Assembly (NCBI GenBank): GCA_905182995.1
Contig: CAJJDP010000162.1
Coordinates: forward strand, 189,068-253,067
Direction: 5' to 3'
DNA from: Paramecium octaurelia
Taxonomy: Eukaryota; Ciliophora; Oligohymenophorea; Peniculida; Parameciidae
Length of the DNA: 64,000 nt
Shown: piece after piece, positions 1 to 12,818 of the stretch
Layout: every line of letters begins with the position of its first letter
Numbering within the stretch: the first letter of the stretch is position 1
The notes under the pieces: model-generated
What the model was told of the DNA's origin: nothing
Seen by the model: only the letters and a program-made list of their open reading frames with translations
Database searches by the model: none
Made by a program: the position numbers and the translations under genes

Positions 1-3000
1 GGATTATAAATATTTCCAAGTAGAAGTAATACTCCTCAGTATAGCAAATGTATGAAGTGGCTGCCTGAATGTAGTATTGGCCTGAGGCTTTGATGCAGAA
101 CATCAATTTCAACAGTCCTTCGATGATGTCCCCTTAAAAGTAAAAGTTCACTTGGATGACACAAGTGATGAAAATAGTCTTGGTTGAGTTCTCTAGTTGC
201 TGTTTCTTGCACAGTTGCAATATTGAGTAGATCAATACAAACGAAAAAACGAACAGTAATGAAACAAACAAATTCCAAAACTGCCTCAAATATACTATTT
301 CAATATCTATGTGAGAATGCAATAGAAAACACTCAATGGAGAATCCTAATGTGGACAGTGGATTCCCTATCACCTAAGCAAAAAACACTATTGGAGTAGG
401 GAACTCAAATTCAACTATTAAAATTATCGAAATCAATTGAAAGTAACTAGAAACCAATTTAATCAGGATCTCAGTCTAATCTATTACCATGGTAGATTTG
501 CTCGCAAAGAATATACCCATCATCCGTAGATAATAGGCTGATAATTGGGATCGCACCAACTTCAAACTTCCTCTGACTGATATAAACAACACAACTAATA
601 TCCACAAGAATGATAGAAGTATCTTTAATAAGTTAAATGCATCGTTTTAACACAAGGAACAACTTCCACTGTAATTCTGTGTGTATGAAGCATTCCATTT
701 TACAGCGTAATAATCACAATCACTGCATAATGCTCCAACGTAACCTTAGGAGCAAGTGAAATCCTCTGCTCCTCCCAAGCATTAGGACTGGGAAGTTCCA
801 CAATATTCAATTTCATCAGTCAAATTGTTTGGTCTCCAATAACCTTGCTTAACAATCAACTATGACCCTCCAGGACATGATTCAATTGAAGTTACGCATT
901 GCATACATTATCTATAATTTGTCAGACTGTATGATCCAACAGGACACTATTAGCAGGTTTAATTGGTCCACTCTTCTCCAATCCCACATTCCATCATACC
1001 TAAGTATAGTGATAATTTGAAGGTATCATTATAGAATTCAAGTTAGGGGAACTCCATATGCACCTCTATGGTTTCATTCATTGGCAGATTTTAGTATTGA
1101 GTATACGATATTGCATATTGGCACTTCTGCAAGTCCAATCGAAACACCATCTGGTCGATTCTCAAATAATTAGTCAATTTGCACAGTCTATTCATCCCAC
1201 TATCTAAAAGAGCTATGATGAATTCAAACATCTGTCCACTCTTTATTTTATCATACTCGATTATTGCGTTCTTTTTGATCAAATCGTCTAGCAAATAGGT
1301 TGTCTTATCCACAATAACGTAAACTGGCCCAGTGTTGTAGATCAAAACATCTGGCTCAACAATTTAGGTTGTGATTAGATAAATATGCTTGCTGGTTTTC
1401 ATAGTACAATTTTCATATTGATTGAATTCAATATAATGAGTTGAATCTCCTGTTTGATTCAAATAAATGACTCCACCTTCAGTTGCAGTTAAATCAATAA
1501 ATTTGTTTTAGTAGATTTTGATTGACGAATTCGTAACGGCAAATGCAGATCCATAGGAACTAGTGATATTGGTGAACTAATTATCAGAAGCTACTAAATT
1601 GGTGTTGTTGTCGATGTTCATGTAACCTAATTATGAGATAGAATTCCTGAATATGCATTTTTGTATATCGGTGTGCAGACTATTCTATATTACGATGACT
1701 CCATCGCAAAATTAGCAATTGATGTCATAAAGCTACAATTCATTGAATATTACCTTATTGCTATCCTCCAATCTGAGAAGTTATTTGTTGTTCTAATTCA
1801 CATTAAAAATCTGACTCTATTTAATTATAAAGGTGGATTTTTGGATTACAATGAATGGAATCAAGTAGTTCCTAATTTAAAATATCTTAATTAGACTCAG
1901 TTCAATTTATGAGTTATCAATGTGGAGGAAACTGCACTCCTCGCAATCTTCCATTTTAAACTTTCTTATTACAACATTTACAATGTTAGAGAACTTTGCA
2001 AATTGGGTCGATGCACAATTACTCATAATCAGATTGGTGATTTGAATCAAGGAGGTCCATTCTAGGTCAAATAAAAGCGAATCAGATATGCGAGTGAAGT
2101 TGACCTAATCAATTAGGAGTTCTTGAATTAAATTCTTATTTGATATTGTACCGAAAATAGAATCGAAACTCCCTTTATAAATTGAGAGAGTGCCATTCAC
2201 AGAAAACAATGGGTTAACTGATTGACTAGATTAGAGTGTGACTTGATTAATTATGACATTACTGGAATTATGTGTATTCTACATTAAACTTCCTTAAATA
2301 TCATTCAAATTAAACTGTTTGATCAAGATATTTTGTGAGTTTAAATACAGGATTACCTCTGATTGAATGTTCACCATCGTCGTATTTAGGATTGATATAT
2401 ATTTACTCTCTGCCACAATGAGTGGAGATTCTGATATGATAGAATGAAATCGATTGCCAGAAATTTAAATTTGATTCTGGCCTTGCATCTTCATCAAAGT
2501 GCTTTGGGAAAGTGTTACATTAATAATTGTAGTATAAAGTGTGCCATTGGCTTGTAAGACTGTGGAAAGAGTGAAGTAGGAATTTTGAATTGTAATTTCT
2601 TGTGAAATATCTGTAGCAATCAAAATACTTTAAATCACAAATGAGTTATTAAAAGTGATTCTATTTAATTAAGCAAGTGTGGCCAGAGTCGAGTTGATGA
2701 AACTGACTTAGTTAAACTGAAGATTGCGTATTCTACTTTGTTTTTGGACAAGGGAACTTCTAAAAAAAGTTGAGTCAGATATAATCAGTCCATCTACATC
2801 GATAGGGGAATCAAAAACCGGATAATATTGGAAGGTCATCTTGGTCATGATAGTCTGTTGAATCAATACTTTGGTGGCGTTGATCTAACAATTTCTTAGG
2901 AGTGTAACATTCTTCAGAAGGACTTGTGTTGATATTGAAAGCACTTTAGTTTGGGTATCAATAGTGATATTCTGAAATTCAACTTGTCGGAAACCTTGTA

Positions 3001-3220
3001 ATAGAATGTTCTAATTCAAAAGCAATTCAGTTCCTGTAATTTAAAGTTACCCTCCCAAGGATGTCAGATTGATTAGTTTTTCATTACTTACGTTGAGGGT
3101 GCAATTATAATTGGGGATTGTGATGGACTTGTCAAGTTGCAAGGTTAAACCTTATTCGTCCTTACAAATCAATAATCCAATAGTGATATATATATTTATG
3201 AGGAAAAACAATCTTTTCAT
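1..3220 (-). CDS. Secreted/membrane beta-helix-like protein, 3' end beyond the window
   Basis: One reading frame without TGA runs from an ATG at 3220 to the window edge (1073 codons, no intron needed). It starts with a hydrophobic signal sequence (MKRLFFLINIYITIGLL) and continues as hundreds of residues of short I/L/N/S/T-rich strands, for example LQITGTELLLNQNILLQG, as in parallel beta-helix (pectin-lyase-like) folds of ciliate surface proteins. Near codons 960-985 (plus positions about 260-330) lies a strong transmembrane helix (FVSLLFVFSFVLIYSIL) followed by a charged KKQQ stretch, so the protein is probably a single-pass membrane protein with a large extracellular part. The cytoplasmic part runs off the left edge. 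The fold assignment is inferred from pattern only; the exact family is not recognised. Confidence 0.8.
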
Positions 3221-3554
3221 CAAATAATAAATAGTGATTAAAATATTTCAATATACATCAAAATCATAAAACATCAATTCACATCATAATATTTATGGGC
3301 TGTTAACTATTCAAAATATTAATAAATAATATTAAATTATTAGAATTACAATATTCAGTATCAAATTAATTTGTTGTAATCATTGCTTTTCATAATAATA
3401 TTGTTACTAATCAAAAAAATTCACTTCTAAATATATATAATGGAATTAATGGAGTATATATAATTATTCTTAGATTAATGATATCCCTTCACCTGATGAA
3501 AAATTATCGTGAAACCGATTTCCTATAACTCAGAATAGAAATCTCAATGGGTAT
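3221..3554. other. AT-rich intergenic region
   Basis: This lies upstream of the minus gene at 3220. Positions 3221-3440 are almost pure A/T with no coding signal. From about 3440 the GC content rises. An ATG at 3440 followed by a GTA...TAG segment of 20 nt (3454-3473) could start a plus-strand gene, but that frame closes at a TGA near 3565. Confidence 0.5.
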
Positions 3555-3866
3555 TCAAGTTTGAACATTAGATATCTTCATTAGATGACTAATCTGATCA
3601 GTCCTCTCTACGATGACATTATGGAGATTAAAGTGGCATTTTGATCTATGATTCTATTTGCGTATATCATTCCATGGCTTTTTAGGGTATAATCTATTTT
3701 AATTAGAGTGCTAAAGAGTGATACATGAATTTCTATTCGCATTGAAGCATTTAGCAGGATGCATTTGTAGAAAGGCATCACAAGAGTAGATGGCTTTTGT
3801 GTTTGGTTGAGGTAGCTGATGTGAATTTCTCATAGGGGAAAGAAATGGGATTTGGATATTGATCAT
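3555..3866 (-). CDS. Hypothetical protein, 103 aa (strand uncertain)
   Basis: This is an uninterrupted frame from an ATG at 3866 to a TGA at 3555-3557, in a stretch clearly richer in GC than the flanking spacers, which suggests coding DNA. The product (starting MINIQIPFLSPMRNS) is basic, with several Cys and His, and matches no family I know. The start lies 55 bp from the divergent SPAG16 start. The opposite strand also shows protein-like segments and several GTA...TAG intervals of 20-24 nt, so a short intron-rich plus-strand gene or a relic is a real alternative. Confidence 0.35.
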
Positions 3867-3921
3867 TAATAGGTTATAGTTATTAATATAACATATAATA
3901 TTTATATATAAAAATATAAAA

Positions 3922-5848
3922 ATGAATAAACCTGATGATAGTGCTAATTAGTTTTTTGTGATTGAATGTACACTTATTATGTGAATTATGTAGAAATTGA
4001 GATGAGTAGTGAAAGTGAACCTGAAGATTTGGAGGATTTGGATGATTTGAATGACATCAAACATGAAGAGGATAATCTCAATGATTTGGATAAGATTATA
4101 AATGATGTCAAAAGTAATGATTGCATTCTCACATATACTTAGAGGATGATTACATACCCAAAGCATAGACCAATGAGAGAGTTACAAAGGGACCAGGATG
4201 GAAAGATAGACTAGAAGTAGTGGATGACTTTATTCGTAACTTCCTTATTAAGAATCAGATGAATCGAAGTCTGGAAGTATTTCAGGTATTTGTGATTGTT
4301 AACCCTTCTAGTAAGAGTGGTACGAACTCTCACAGAAAGGCAAATTGGCTACAGACGGCATGGGTCAAGTGACAGATGTTTATATTCAAAATGAAAAACT
4401 CAAAGAAGAACTCAAGTATGTAAGAGGAGAGTTGGATAAAGCCAAGATAGTGGCTGAAAATGCCAAATCTACATACGATAAATTAAGAAAGGAAAGAGAT
4501 TTTCATAAGATGCATCATCATAGAGTACAATAGGAGAAGAGGAAATTGAATCACGACATAGATAAATTGAAAGGATTACATCTGCAATATGAGACCAAAT
4601 ACGAAGAACTATCTTAGAAGTATTCACATGCGATGAAGGAGAAGATGCTTCTGAAATTAGAAAGGGATCGTTTGGTGGCAAAAAACGAGGCACTCCAAAG
4701 AAGCTTATAAAATGTATATCAACTTGAATTATGAATTTAAAGGTTGAAGAAAAGATTAACAAAGAAAAGGAACCAGGAAGTCCTACAGATAAGCTCCCCT
4801 TAGTTGATACCAAGGCCAACACCAAAAAGGCATCTACTAAAACCAATACTGCATTCCCTCCTGATGACAGACCAAATCCATATGCAGGTACTCAAATAGA
4901 ACCACAAAATTACAGAAATGCCATCTTGAATAAAACTTTTAAAGGACATATGATGGCTATATCATCCATGGATATGCATCCAAAGAAATCAATTGTGGCC
5001 ACTGCTTCTGATGATTTCACTTGGAAGATTTGGACATTACCCCAAGGCGAATTAATCATGTCTGGAGAAGGCCACAAAGATTGGGTCAGTGGAATTCATT
5101 TTCATCCAAAAGGTAGTCATTTAGTCACTTCATCTGGTGATTGCACAATTAAGGTCTGGGATTTCATTAATGCTTCATGCACCCATACATTCAAGGATCA
5201 CATCTAACCTGTTTGGGGTGTTAAATTCAATGACACTGGAGAATTCATTGTAAGTGCTAGTATGGATCATACATGCAAAGTATTCGATTTAGCATCTGGT
5301 AAAACTAGACATACATTCCGAGGACATGTAATTATTGATCTCTTACCAAAAGGTTGATTCCGTAAATCATGTGAGTTTCCAACCATTTTCGAATATCTTC
5401 ACTTCTGCTTCAGCTGACAAGACTATTTCCTTGTGGGATATCAGAAGTGGATTATGTGTTCAAACCTTCTATGGTCACTTGAATAGTGTCAATCATGCAA
5501 CCTTTTCATTGAAGGGAGATAGTATTGCCAGTTGTGATGCTGATGGAATCATTAAAATGTGGGATGTAAGAATGGTCAAGGGAAGATCACAATTCGACGC
5601 AGGTCCTTATTCCGCCAATGCAGTTGCCTTGGACAAAAGTGGCTCCATTCTTCTTGTGGGATCTGATGACCAATAAATCAGACTCTACAATGAAACCACC
5701 CAGAAAGTAAGACGTTCATTTACTCATTCAATAGTAAGAACACACTTTGAAGGGCCATGAAGATGCTGTCTAAGATGTTGCATTTGATTACAATAGCAAG
5801 ATGATTATCAGTTGCGGTTCCGATGCTACTTTTAGAATTTATTAATGA
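3922..5848 (+). CDS. SPAG16: SPAG16/PF20 homologue, axonemal central-pair WD40 protein
   Basis: Seven exons: 3922-3967, 3994-4113, 4143-4285, 4312-4713, 4743-5327, 5353-5706 and 5735-5848 (1764 nt, 587 aa, in frame). The acidic N-terminus is followed by the conserved segment around FIRNFLIKNQMNRSLEVFQ and EWYELSQKGKL, then a long charged coiled coil (residues about 105-240) and WD40 repeats from about residue 300 to the end (KIWTLP, IKVWDF, ISLWDI, IKMWDV). This order, and the sequence preceding the coil, are characteristic of PF20/SPAG16. In Chlamydomonas and mammals that protein sits on the intermicrotubule bridge of the central pair and is needed for ciliary motility. Introns are 25-29 nt. 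Two (4714-4742, 5328-5352) end in AAG instead of TAG, and both are required to keep the conserved frame. Confidence 0.93.
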
Positions 5849-6059
5849 TTTAATATTTTATAAGTAAGATGTATATTATTAATTCAATTTTACTCCAGAT
5901 TTACCATTTATACATTCAACATTTTATTATTGTACTTCTGGTCCTTCACTCTTTATTTATGAGCTTGACATTTACTTTGGTTATTTCAATTAATTAAATA
6001 TTAAAATCTGAATTATTTAAGAATATCCTAAGTTTATTGATAAGAATCATTAAAATTTA

Positions 6060-7587
6060 ATGAATTAATTCTCAGAAACCTTTAGAAGATTTGATATCTT
6101 TGGACAAGAAATAAGACTCTTGGCCACCGGAAATTCAGCTTATCGAACCAACATTGGGGCTTTTATGACTATGGCACTTTTTGCAATCCTGGCCTATTCT
6201 TGTAATTCCTTTATTTTAGAAATGAATAAAGGAAAAAATGCTATTCTTAATTCAAAAGAGGCTGTAATTTCAAGTGATGAAGTAAAAGAAGAGTTAAATT
6301 TATTTAGGGCTATACGTTTAACTCCTCCGAATATATTTTCGCTGTTGGTCTATTGGACAACTTGGGATAACCCATTCCAAATGAGAAAAATCGAGTGTTC
6401 ACCATCAGTTTCTATTACTGTAATAAGTCTCTAAATGAAACTACATGTGCATCCATCCCTGGAAGAATATGTGGTAGCAGAATTTAGGAGGTCTCAATAG
6501 TACCTATACTTTTATACGTTAGCAATTAAACATCCCAAAAGAATATGAGGAAATTACGTATTGTATGGATGAAGAATACATCAAAGAGAACCCTGAAATT
6601 AGAATCCAAGGTTCGACTAGATAAGACAACTTCACATTATTGGGGGCATTAGTCTAAAGGTGTTAGAATGGCACAGAGTATAATCGTACATATTTATTCA
6701 TTAAGTTAGATTGCGCCCCCAATGATGACATCGATTCATATATCAAAAATGCCAATCTTTACTACTCTTACTCTTTTCATTCATTCAATAAGGAATTGGA
6801 CAATTCTCCTTACGAGAAGGCATAAAGCATAGACATTACGCCCATGTATTATAAAGTTCGAAAATATATAAAACTCTACTTTTAATACTCATAAAGTCAA
6901 CTAGAGTATAATCCCTTCTACTTCTTTCCTTCTTTTGTCTAACACGATGGCTTTGAATATTAAAATTCTGCAATCGACTCTGCTTTAAATTTTGAGGATG
7001 ACACGAGTTTTGCTTAAATTGAAATTAATTTGGATGCGAAAAAACGAATTCATTTTATCACCTATTAGACTTTGATGGATGTGGCTGCCAAAATTGGTGG
7101 CTTCTTCACCATCATAAGAATAATGTTCGATTTTGCACTATTTCCAATCTAAACCATTCTTTATCGACTCTATTTGATCAACTGCTTAGCTCATCAACAA
7201 AACAACATCAACAATAATACTGATATTCATAAAAGTACATCTTCACATCAATCCTTAACAATTTTTAAACTTATAAAATCAAGCAATGCAAGATAACTAT
7301 ATCAAAATCAATCGCTTATGATTGATAAGTTTTTGGACATAACAGAAATACTTATTAACCCTTTAAGATTTAATCGGTAGGTCGAAGATTTGTACGGTTC
7401 ACTTAAGAGATTTGATGTTGTGAGTGCTCGTCAAAACAATCTCAACATAAATTAAGAGATTGATGAGTTGGTGGCTAATAATAATGAATTTGTTGACAAT
7501 TAAAGCATTAGTCCTAGAACGATAAATTTAGAAATGAAGTTGGGAAGTTTGACAAATTTTAAAGTTCCTCAACTTCATGTCAATTGA
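6060..7587 (+). CDS. Ciliate two-transmembrane protein with large lumenal domain
   Basis: The start MNQFSETFRRFDIFGQEI followed by a TM helix (FMTMALFAILAYS) is typical of a large ciliate family of putative membrane proteins. A Cys-containing extracellular part follows, then a second membrane segment near the C-terminus (GGFFTIIRIMFDFALF) and a polar tail. Exon 1 is 6060-6281 and intron 1 is 6282-6307 (26 nt). A second frame change is needed near 6480. Removing the 14 nt at 6474-6487 (GTAGCAGAATTTAG) gives 1488 nt, 495 aa, fully in frame. That would be an exceptionally short intron; a one-base consensus error is the alternative. No biochemical function is known to me. Confidence 0.75.
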
Positions 7588-7644
7588 ATCTATTACATCA
7601 ATCTATTAAATATTTGTATTTTTAAACACGAAAATAATTTAAAG

Positions 7645-8601
7645 TCATTTTAATAATTAATTTAGTAATTCTTATGCAAGATAAGTTTTTGAATCTATTT
7701 CTGATTTAATTAACTAAATTTGTGTTCTTAATACACTCTCTTTAAAAACTTATTAATTAAGTATCAAATTAATTGAGTTGATCTCTTCAATCTATTCAAG
7801 TTATCTTACCTACATAATAATCTTAATCCATTTATAAAAATATAATGAAACTTTATTTTTCAATTTATCATCTACTTTTTGGAGATAAATCAACATTTTA
7901 AAAACTGCTCTGTTTCTAGAATTCTGTGATTTTGTAGACAATGAAACCTTTGAATTATTGTTACTAATTGGAGATTTAGATCTTGACTTTTATTTATTCT
8001 CCTTCTAATAAAAAACATTATTTTATTGAGTAACAGTTGATTTAAATGCATTCTAATTTGTATTGTATTTTGAAGTGCTTGAATAATTCATTAAAGCTGC
8101 ATTCCTTATAAATCTATGAAATGCTATGGTCTTGATTAATCTTTCCTTCCGAGCTGCATTTTTGAATAATTGTATTAAGATCTGCTTCTGTCTGTATTGG
8201 AAGAAGTTTTTCCTTTCCAAATCAAATATCTATTCCTCAATATATTTTCGTTGTCTCTTCATATTCCTATAAGGATAACGCTTCTGTTTTTCTAAATCCT
8301 TTCTTTCAACTTCCCAATTTTTTTCAAAAATGTCTTAATTTTGAAAGTATTTCCAAATATAAAAGGAAAAGCATTTCTTAGTTTAATAAGTTTAACCTTC
8401 TTATCGACTATAATATTTTAACATAATAGTTATGAATTTTTGAATATCCTTTTAATCATATTGCATTTAATAAAATGATCTGTCATCATCTGATTCATGT
8501 AAATTTTTAAGATGATCATCCATTTCTTAAATGATATCCCTTTATTCCATTTACTTATTAAACTCATATTTCTTCAATGCAATCTGTTCTGCTATATTCA
8601 T
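7645..8601 (-). CDS. Hypothetical charged coiled-coil protein, 318 aa
   Basis: A single frame runs from ATG 8601 to TGA 7645-7647 without introns. The product begins MNIAEQIALKKYEFNKQ, is rich in K, E, Q, R and aromatic residues, and has helix-forming stretches (IEEQIFDLERKNFFQYRQ) and a Ser/Asn-rich linker. It is tandem with the helicase gene, starting 33 bp after the helicase stop. It also converges on the membrane-protein gene that ends at 7587. I recognise no domain; a structural or axonemal role is possible but not shown. Confidence 0.75.
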
Positions 8602-8634
8602 TAAAATAATATATAAAAAAACCCATATATCAAA

Positions 8635-10886
8635 TCAAAAATCCTCTTCCTCATTAAATGACAGTGACCCAAGCCTCTACTCCTTACTCTTAATTGGAAA
8701 TTAGGTCTAACCAAACCCCTTAAATCCTGGTTTTCTCTATTTGATGCTCCCAAAAACTACTTTGCTTTCTTAACTCATCAACAATTCCTATTGCTTTTAT
8801 TATTTTTCAGCCTCTATCTTATCTAACTAATCCTTCTCCTATTGATGTTTCATCTCTGCAATTTCCTATCTGGCATCCCTATAAAAATGAGGTGCAATTT
8901 CAAACAGCCAATGTGGATCAAGTTCGGTTACATTGTGCATCGTTAACTTATTATCTATAAATTAGACTTTAGTTATTACTTTGCTCAATCAATTCATGAT
9001 AAATAACCCATTCAGGGTATGAGACTGTTAAAACAGAAGCAGGATGAAGATGAACCAATTATTTTGTGTAGATATTCCTGTAAACCCCTTCTCTTGCTGT
9101 ATTTTCTCTTTATGCTACTTAAGAGAAGAATCCCGAAACAAAACATCTTTAAACAGCCTCTACATCTTGGATGGAACTTTTGATTTATCTATTTTTCCTT
9201 CTCTTTTGAATTTATTTGTATATCTTTCCAGCTGATTCTAACTTATGTTTTGATACTCTATATGTATCACACCAATTCCCTTTATTTCCAATATTCATAT
9301 ATCTGACAAAAATGTTATGAAGTGATAACACATCTCCTTCTCTGCATCCCAAAGCCTTCTTAGCCTTCAACATCTATAATGGTGTGGCATCACTACTAAA
9401 GATACCTCCTTGTATACTGAGAATACTGGCTATTTTCAGCATCTCGTCTGAACATTGATATTCATCTAGAAAACTGTTTTCAACACAAACTGCTAGTTAT
9501 GTTTCCAAGGGATAATCAACTATGGCATTTCCCAATTCTGTTAGTGAAAAGTTTTCATCTATTAATTTCAGGCTCATCAAAATGTTAATACAATTGATTA
9601 ATTATTCATTCGAAACAGGAGTCAAAAATGTATTGCTGCATTGCAAATGATTGGGTGTTAATGAGAATGACTACATATATATTAGTTATTTTTACTCTAA
9701 TCTATAAAATGAGTTCTGTGAGATTGGATCTCAATATTTCAGGAGGGAAAGTCTTAGGCAAATTTTAATAATCCTCCTTAGTACATAATCTATAACATAT
9801 TCCATCTCTTGTTCTTCCAGCTCTGCCTGCTCTCTAAGCACCAGATTGCTAAGATATTGGTAGTACATTTAATTAGTCCAAGTCTAAGTTAATAAATAAA
9901 TTAGTAATACTTCTCTTGTAATCATAAACCTTGACTTTTTGATAACATGAATCTATCACATAGACTATTCCATCTATAGTGACACTGCTTTCTGCCACAT
10001 TTGTTGATACTATAATTTTTCTACTTGCGTGCTATTTAAATACCAATAGCTATTTATCGATTGCCAAACTGGCATGAAGTGGTAATACTGCACAATTCGC
10101 CTTATGATGTGACCACAAATTGATAAATGCATGAATTTCTTCGACAGATGTTAAAAATACAAGAATATCACCTTCAGGCATCTTCTTGTGAATATGATAT
10201 GCCAATTCAACAGCAGCAATCACATAGTTTTTACATGGTTCAAGTAAATACATAATCTAAAAGCCTATCAGATTATAATTACATCAACTTCGTAATTCCT
10301 ACCTCTAATTGCAATGACTTTACTATTCGGAAAAAAGTTTTATAGTAATTCTACCTCCATCGTAGCTGATGAAACTATCACCTTCAATTCAGGTCTCTTT
10401 TTTTGGATCTTCTTAATCAAACACAATAAGAGATCTGTGTTTAAAGTACGTTCGTGAATATCATCCAGCATTACAACTGAATATCCTTCAATCAATGGAT
10501 TGCCCATTATGATTTAAATCAAAGTTCCGTCAGTCACATATTCGATTTTTGTATTTTCACTAATCTTCGATTCAAATCTCACTCTATATCCAATATCCTA
10601 TCCCAATTCAGTCCCATTTTCATCAGATACTCTTTAAGCTATACTGATGGCAGCCATCTTTCTTGGTAAAGAGACTAAAACCCTCTCATCTCCCCCATAA
10701 CCAGCTTCTATTAAATATTATGGTATCTCTAATATTGATTAAACAATATTTACAAGTTGTTTTGCCTGACCCTGTTTCAGCTAAGATGATCAACGTGCTG
10801 TTGGTATCGACTCCATAGAGGATTTATTCTTTATATGCTCTAATTGGCAGACTTTATGGATGGCATTTTTTTGATTATATAAGCAT
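8635..10886 (-). CDS. DEAH-type (DExH) RNA helicase, Prp43/DHX15-like
   Basis: Five exons on the minus strand: 10886-10754, 10728-10283, 10256-9696, 9670-8980 and 8954-8635 (2151 nt, 716 aa). Four introns of 25-26 nt are all GTA...TAG. Visible motifs are Walker A ETGSGKTT (residues 37-44), motif II DDIHER (133-138), SSAT (motif III), [24 protein letters not shown] and QRAGRAGR (motif VI). The HA2 and OB-fold regions follow (conserved [17 protein letters not shown]). The overall order fits the spliceosomal and ribosome-biogenesis DEAH helicases, which unwind RNA with ATP. Motif II reads DDIH instead of DEAH, a notable change at the Mg/ATP site. The start is only 16 bp downstream of the preceding gene's stop. 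Confidence 0.92.
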
Positions 10887-10902
10887 AATTAAAATAAACA
10901 AA

Positions 10903-12585
10903 TCATTATTCAGGTACTACACTGTATATTTTCATTTCTCCATCATACTCTCCTACTATAAATTTCTAAGTAACCATGTTTTCATTAGTGATTTCAATCT
11001 TCTTCAGTTGCATAAATTTCAAATTCAAAATCTTATTTATAGGATACAATTTATTTTCAATCTCTGTGTAGATCTCAACAAAATTACTGAGTCCAAGAAT
11101 AAACAGTTTATCACTTTCATAACTTTTTATTAACTCTAAGCAAATCACCCTATCTCCACTATAAATAGGTCCAATTATCTCCAAATTCGAACTCAATACA
11201 TATATTGATGTTTAGGTCTCGTCATCCATCTTCAGAATTACTCTATTGTTATCCAAGATCATTTATGTGCATTTCTAAGTAAATTTATATGGGATTTCAG
11301 TTATGATTCGACCATTAAATAAATAGAGTTGACCACTTCTCATTCCAATTAAATAATTACTCCCAACCTTAATTACACTCTCCATGGATTGTTCGACGTT
11401 GTAGTGTTAAGTGCACTTTAACTATCCTAATTCACTCTATGAGAATATTCTGATTAATCCATCTTTACAAAATGTATATAGTTGCCCATCCTCAAAGTTT
11501 GTATAGACAATGTCTTTCATTGATATATCAGATATAATCTAAGGACATTATTATTGAAACACATTGTGAAATATCAATAGATTTTTAAATGATTCCTCCT
11601 CCCTCTAAAATTGTATAATAAGTGTATATTCATTATTTGGATGTTCTTAAATAAAAGCAGAAATAAATTATTTATCTAAATGACTAATTGTTACTTTCTT
11701 TTCTTCATCTATTATATCACTCCCACTTCTTTTGAATGGGATTTAATAAAAATCAATTGCATATGATTTCAAAACACCCAGAAATTAAAAATGATATCCT
11801 GCGATTTGAACTAGACTATCTACAGTTTTGATTTATTCCAAAAGCAACACTTATTACCTATTTTTAACATAAATCTCATTCCTTTTCACTTTCTTTGTAA
11901 GACTAACAGTTTCTATTTACCATTCACTCTAATTGCCTCTCTCCTTATCTTTCTCTTCATCTTATCTCTAATCTCTTTTTGTAAATGTATTATCTCTACC
12001 TTCTCTACTTTCTCTGCCTCTACCTCTTCCTCTTCCACGTGTATTTTAACGAAATTATTGCTAATCATCTCCATTCTCATTCTCCTGATTTCTTTACCAC
12101 CTCTCAGAATTAACATTATTCTTCTCCTAATTAAAATTATATTTCTCTCTATAAACAGGTTACTGATTCTAAGTTTTCTATTTATCAAAATTTCGATCAA
12201 ATTTCTACTTCACTTGTCTATTCTCATTTCCTTCTTATGATTATCCATATCGTTGGACACTATTTTGATCATATAAATTCTTTGATTATTGCTATCTCTA
12301 TTTATACTCATTTCTTTCGCTTTTATCTATTTTATTATTGTCTTTGGTTTATTCATCTTCCTAATCTCTATCGATGTAGCCTCTTCCTCTGCCTCTCCCT
12401 CTAACAAATTTTCTATCTTGTGATTAAAAATCATTAGTCTTCTTCAAATTCAGTTTTCCCTTATCCTCTCTGTCTAAATTAACTTTCTCAATATTTGATG
12501 TGTCATGGGAATATTTACATTGGTCTCCTTGCTTACAATTACCTTGAACGAAAAATCTGCATAGAGCATCAAATTTAGCATTCAT
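10903..12585 (-). CDS. CCCH zinc-finger protein with RG-rich linker and beta-propeller-like C-terminus
   Basis: An intronless frame of 560 aa (1683 nt). Residues about 9-26 form a C-x7-C-x5-C-x3-H finger (CRFFVQGNCKQG...CKYSH), the RNA-binding CCCH type. An RG-repeat (RGRGRGRG) and a long Q/N/R/E-rich disordered stretch with a second RG block (about residue 200) follow. The last about 300 residues read as alternating hydrophobic strands with W/D-poor propeller blades (CKDGLIRIFS, GMRSGQLYLFNG), as in plant-type CCCH-WD40 proteins. It is probably an RNA-binding protein acting in mRNA metabolism. The finger is clear; the propeller call is an inference. The ATG at 12585 immediately precedes the finger, which supports this start. 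Confidence 0.8.
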
Positions 12586-12818
12586 ATATATTTGTTAATA
12601 AATTAATAATAAATATTCGCATCAAATTATAAAAATTAGTTTTATAACAATATAATTCAACTACCTTCGACTATAAAATTAACTAAAATAGAAACAAGAT
12701 TCAACACTAACCTTTGTAAACGTATTTATGGTTTAAAATAAATATAATATTATCTAATGATTAAGTAGAATATTTTTAAGTTAAATACTGTTGAGTAGAA
12801 TAATTTATTAATTAATAA

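Noticed and set aside
36-373. Short plus- and minus-strand frames under the standard code near the left end
   Set aside because: They are fragments or shadows of one long minus-strand gene that is continuous when TAA/TAG encode Gln.
12058-12240. Plus-strand I/L-rich frame looking like membrane helices
   Set aside because: Antisense shadow of the K/E/R/N-rich linker of the CCCH protein.
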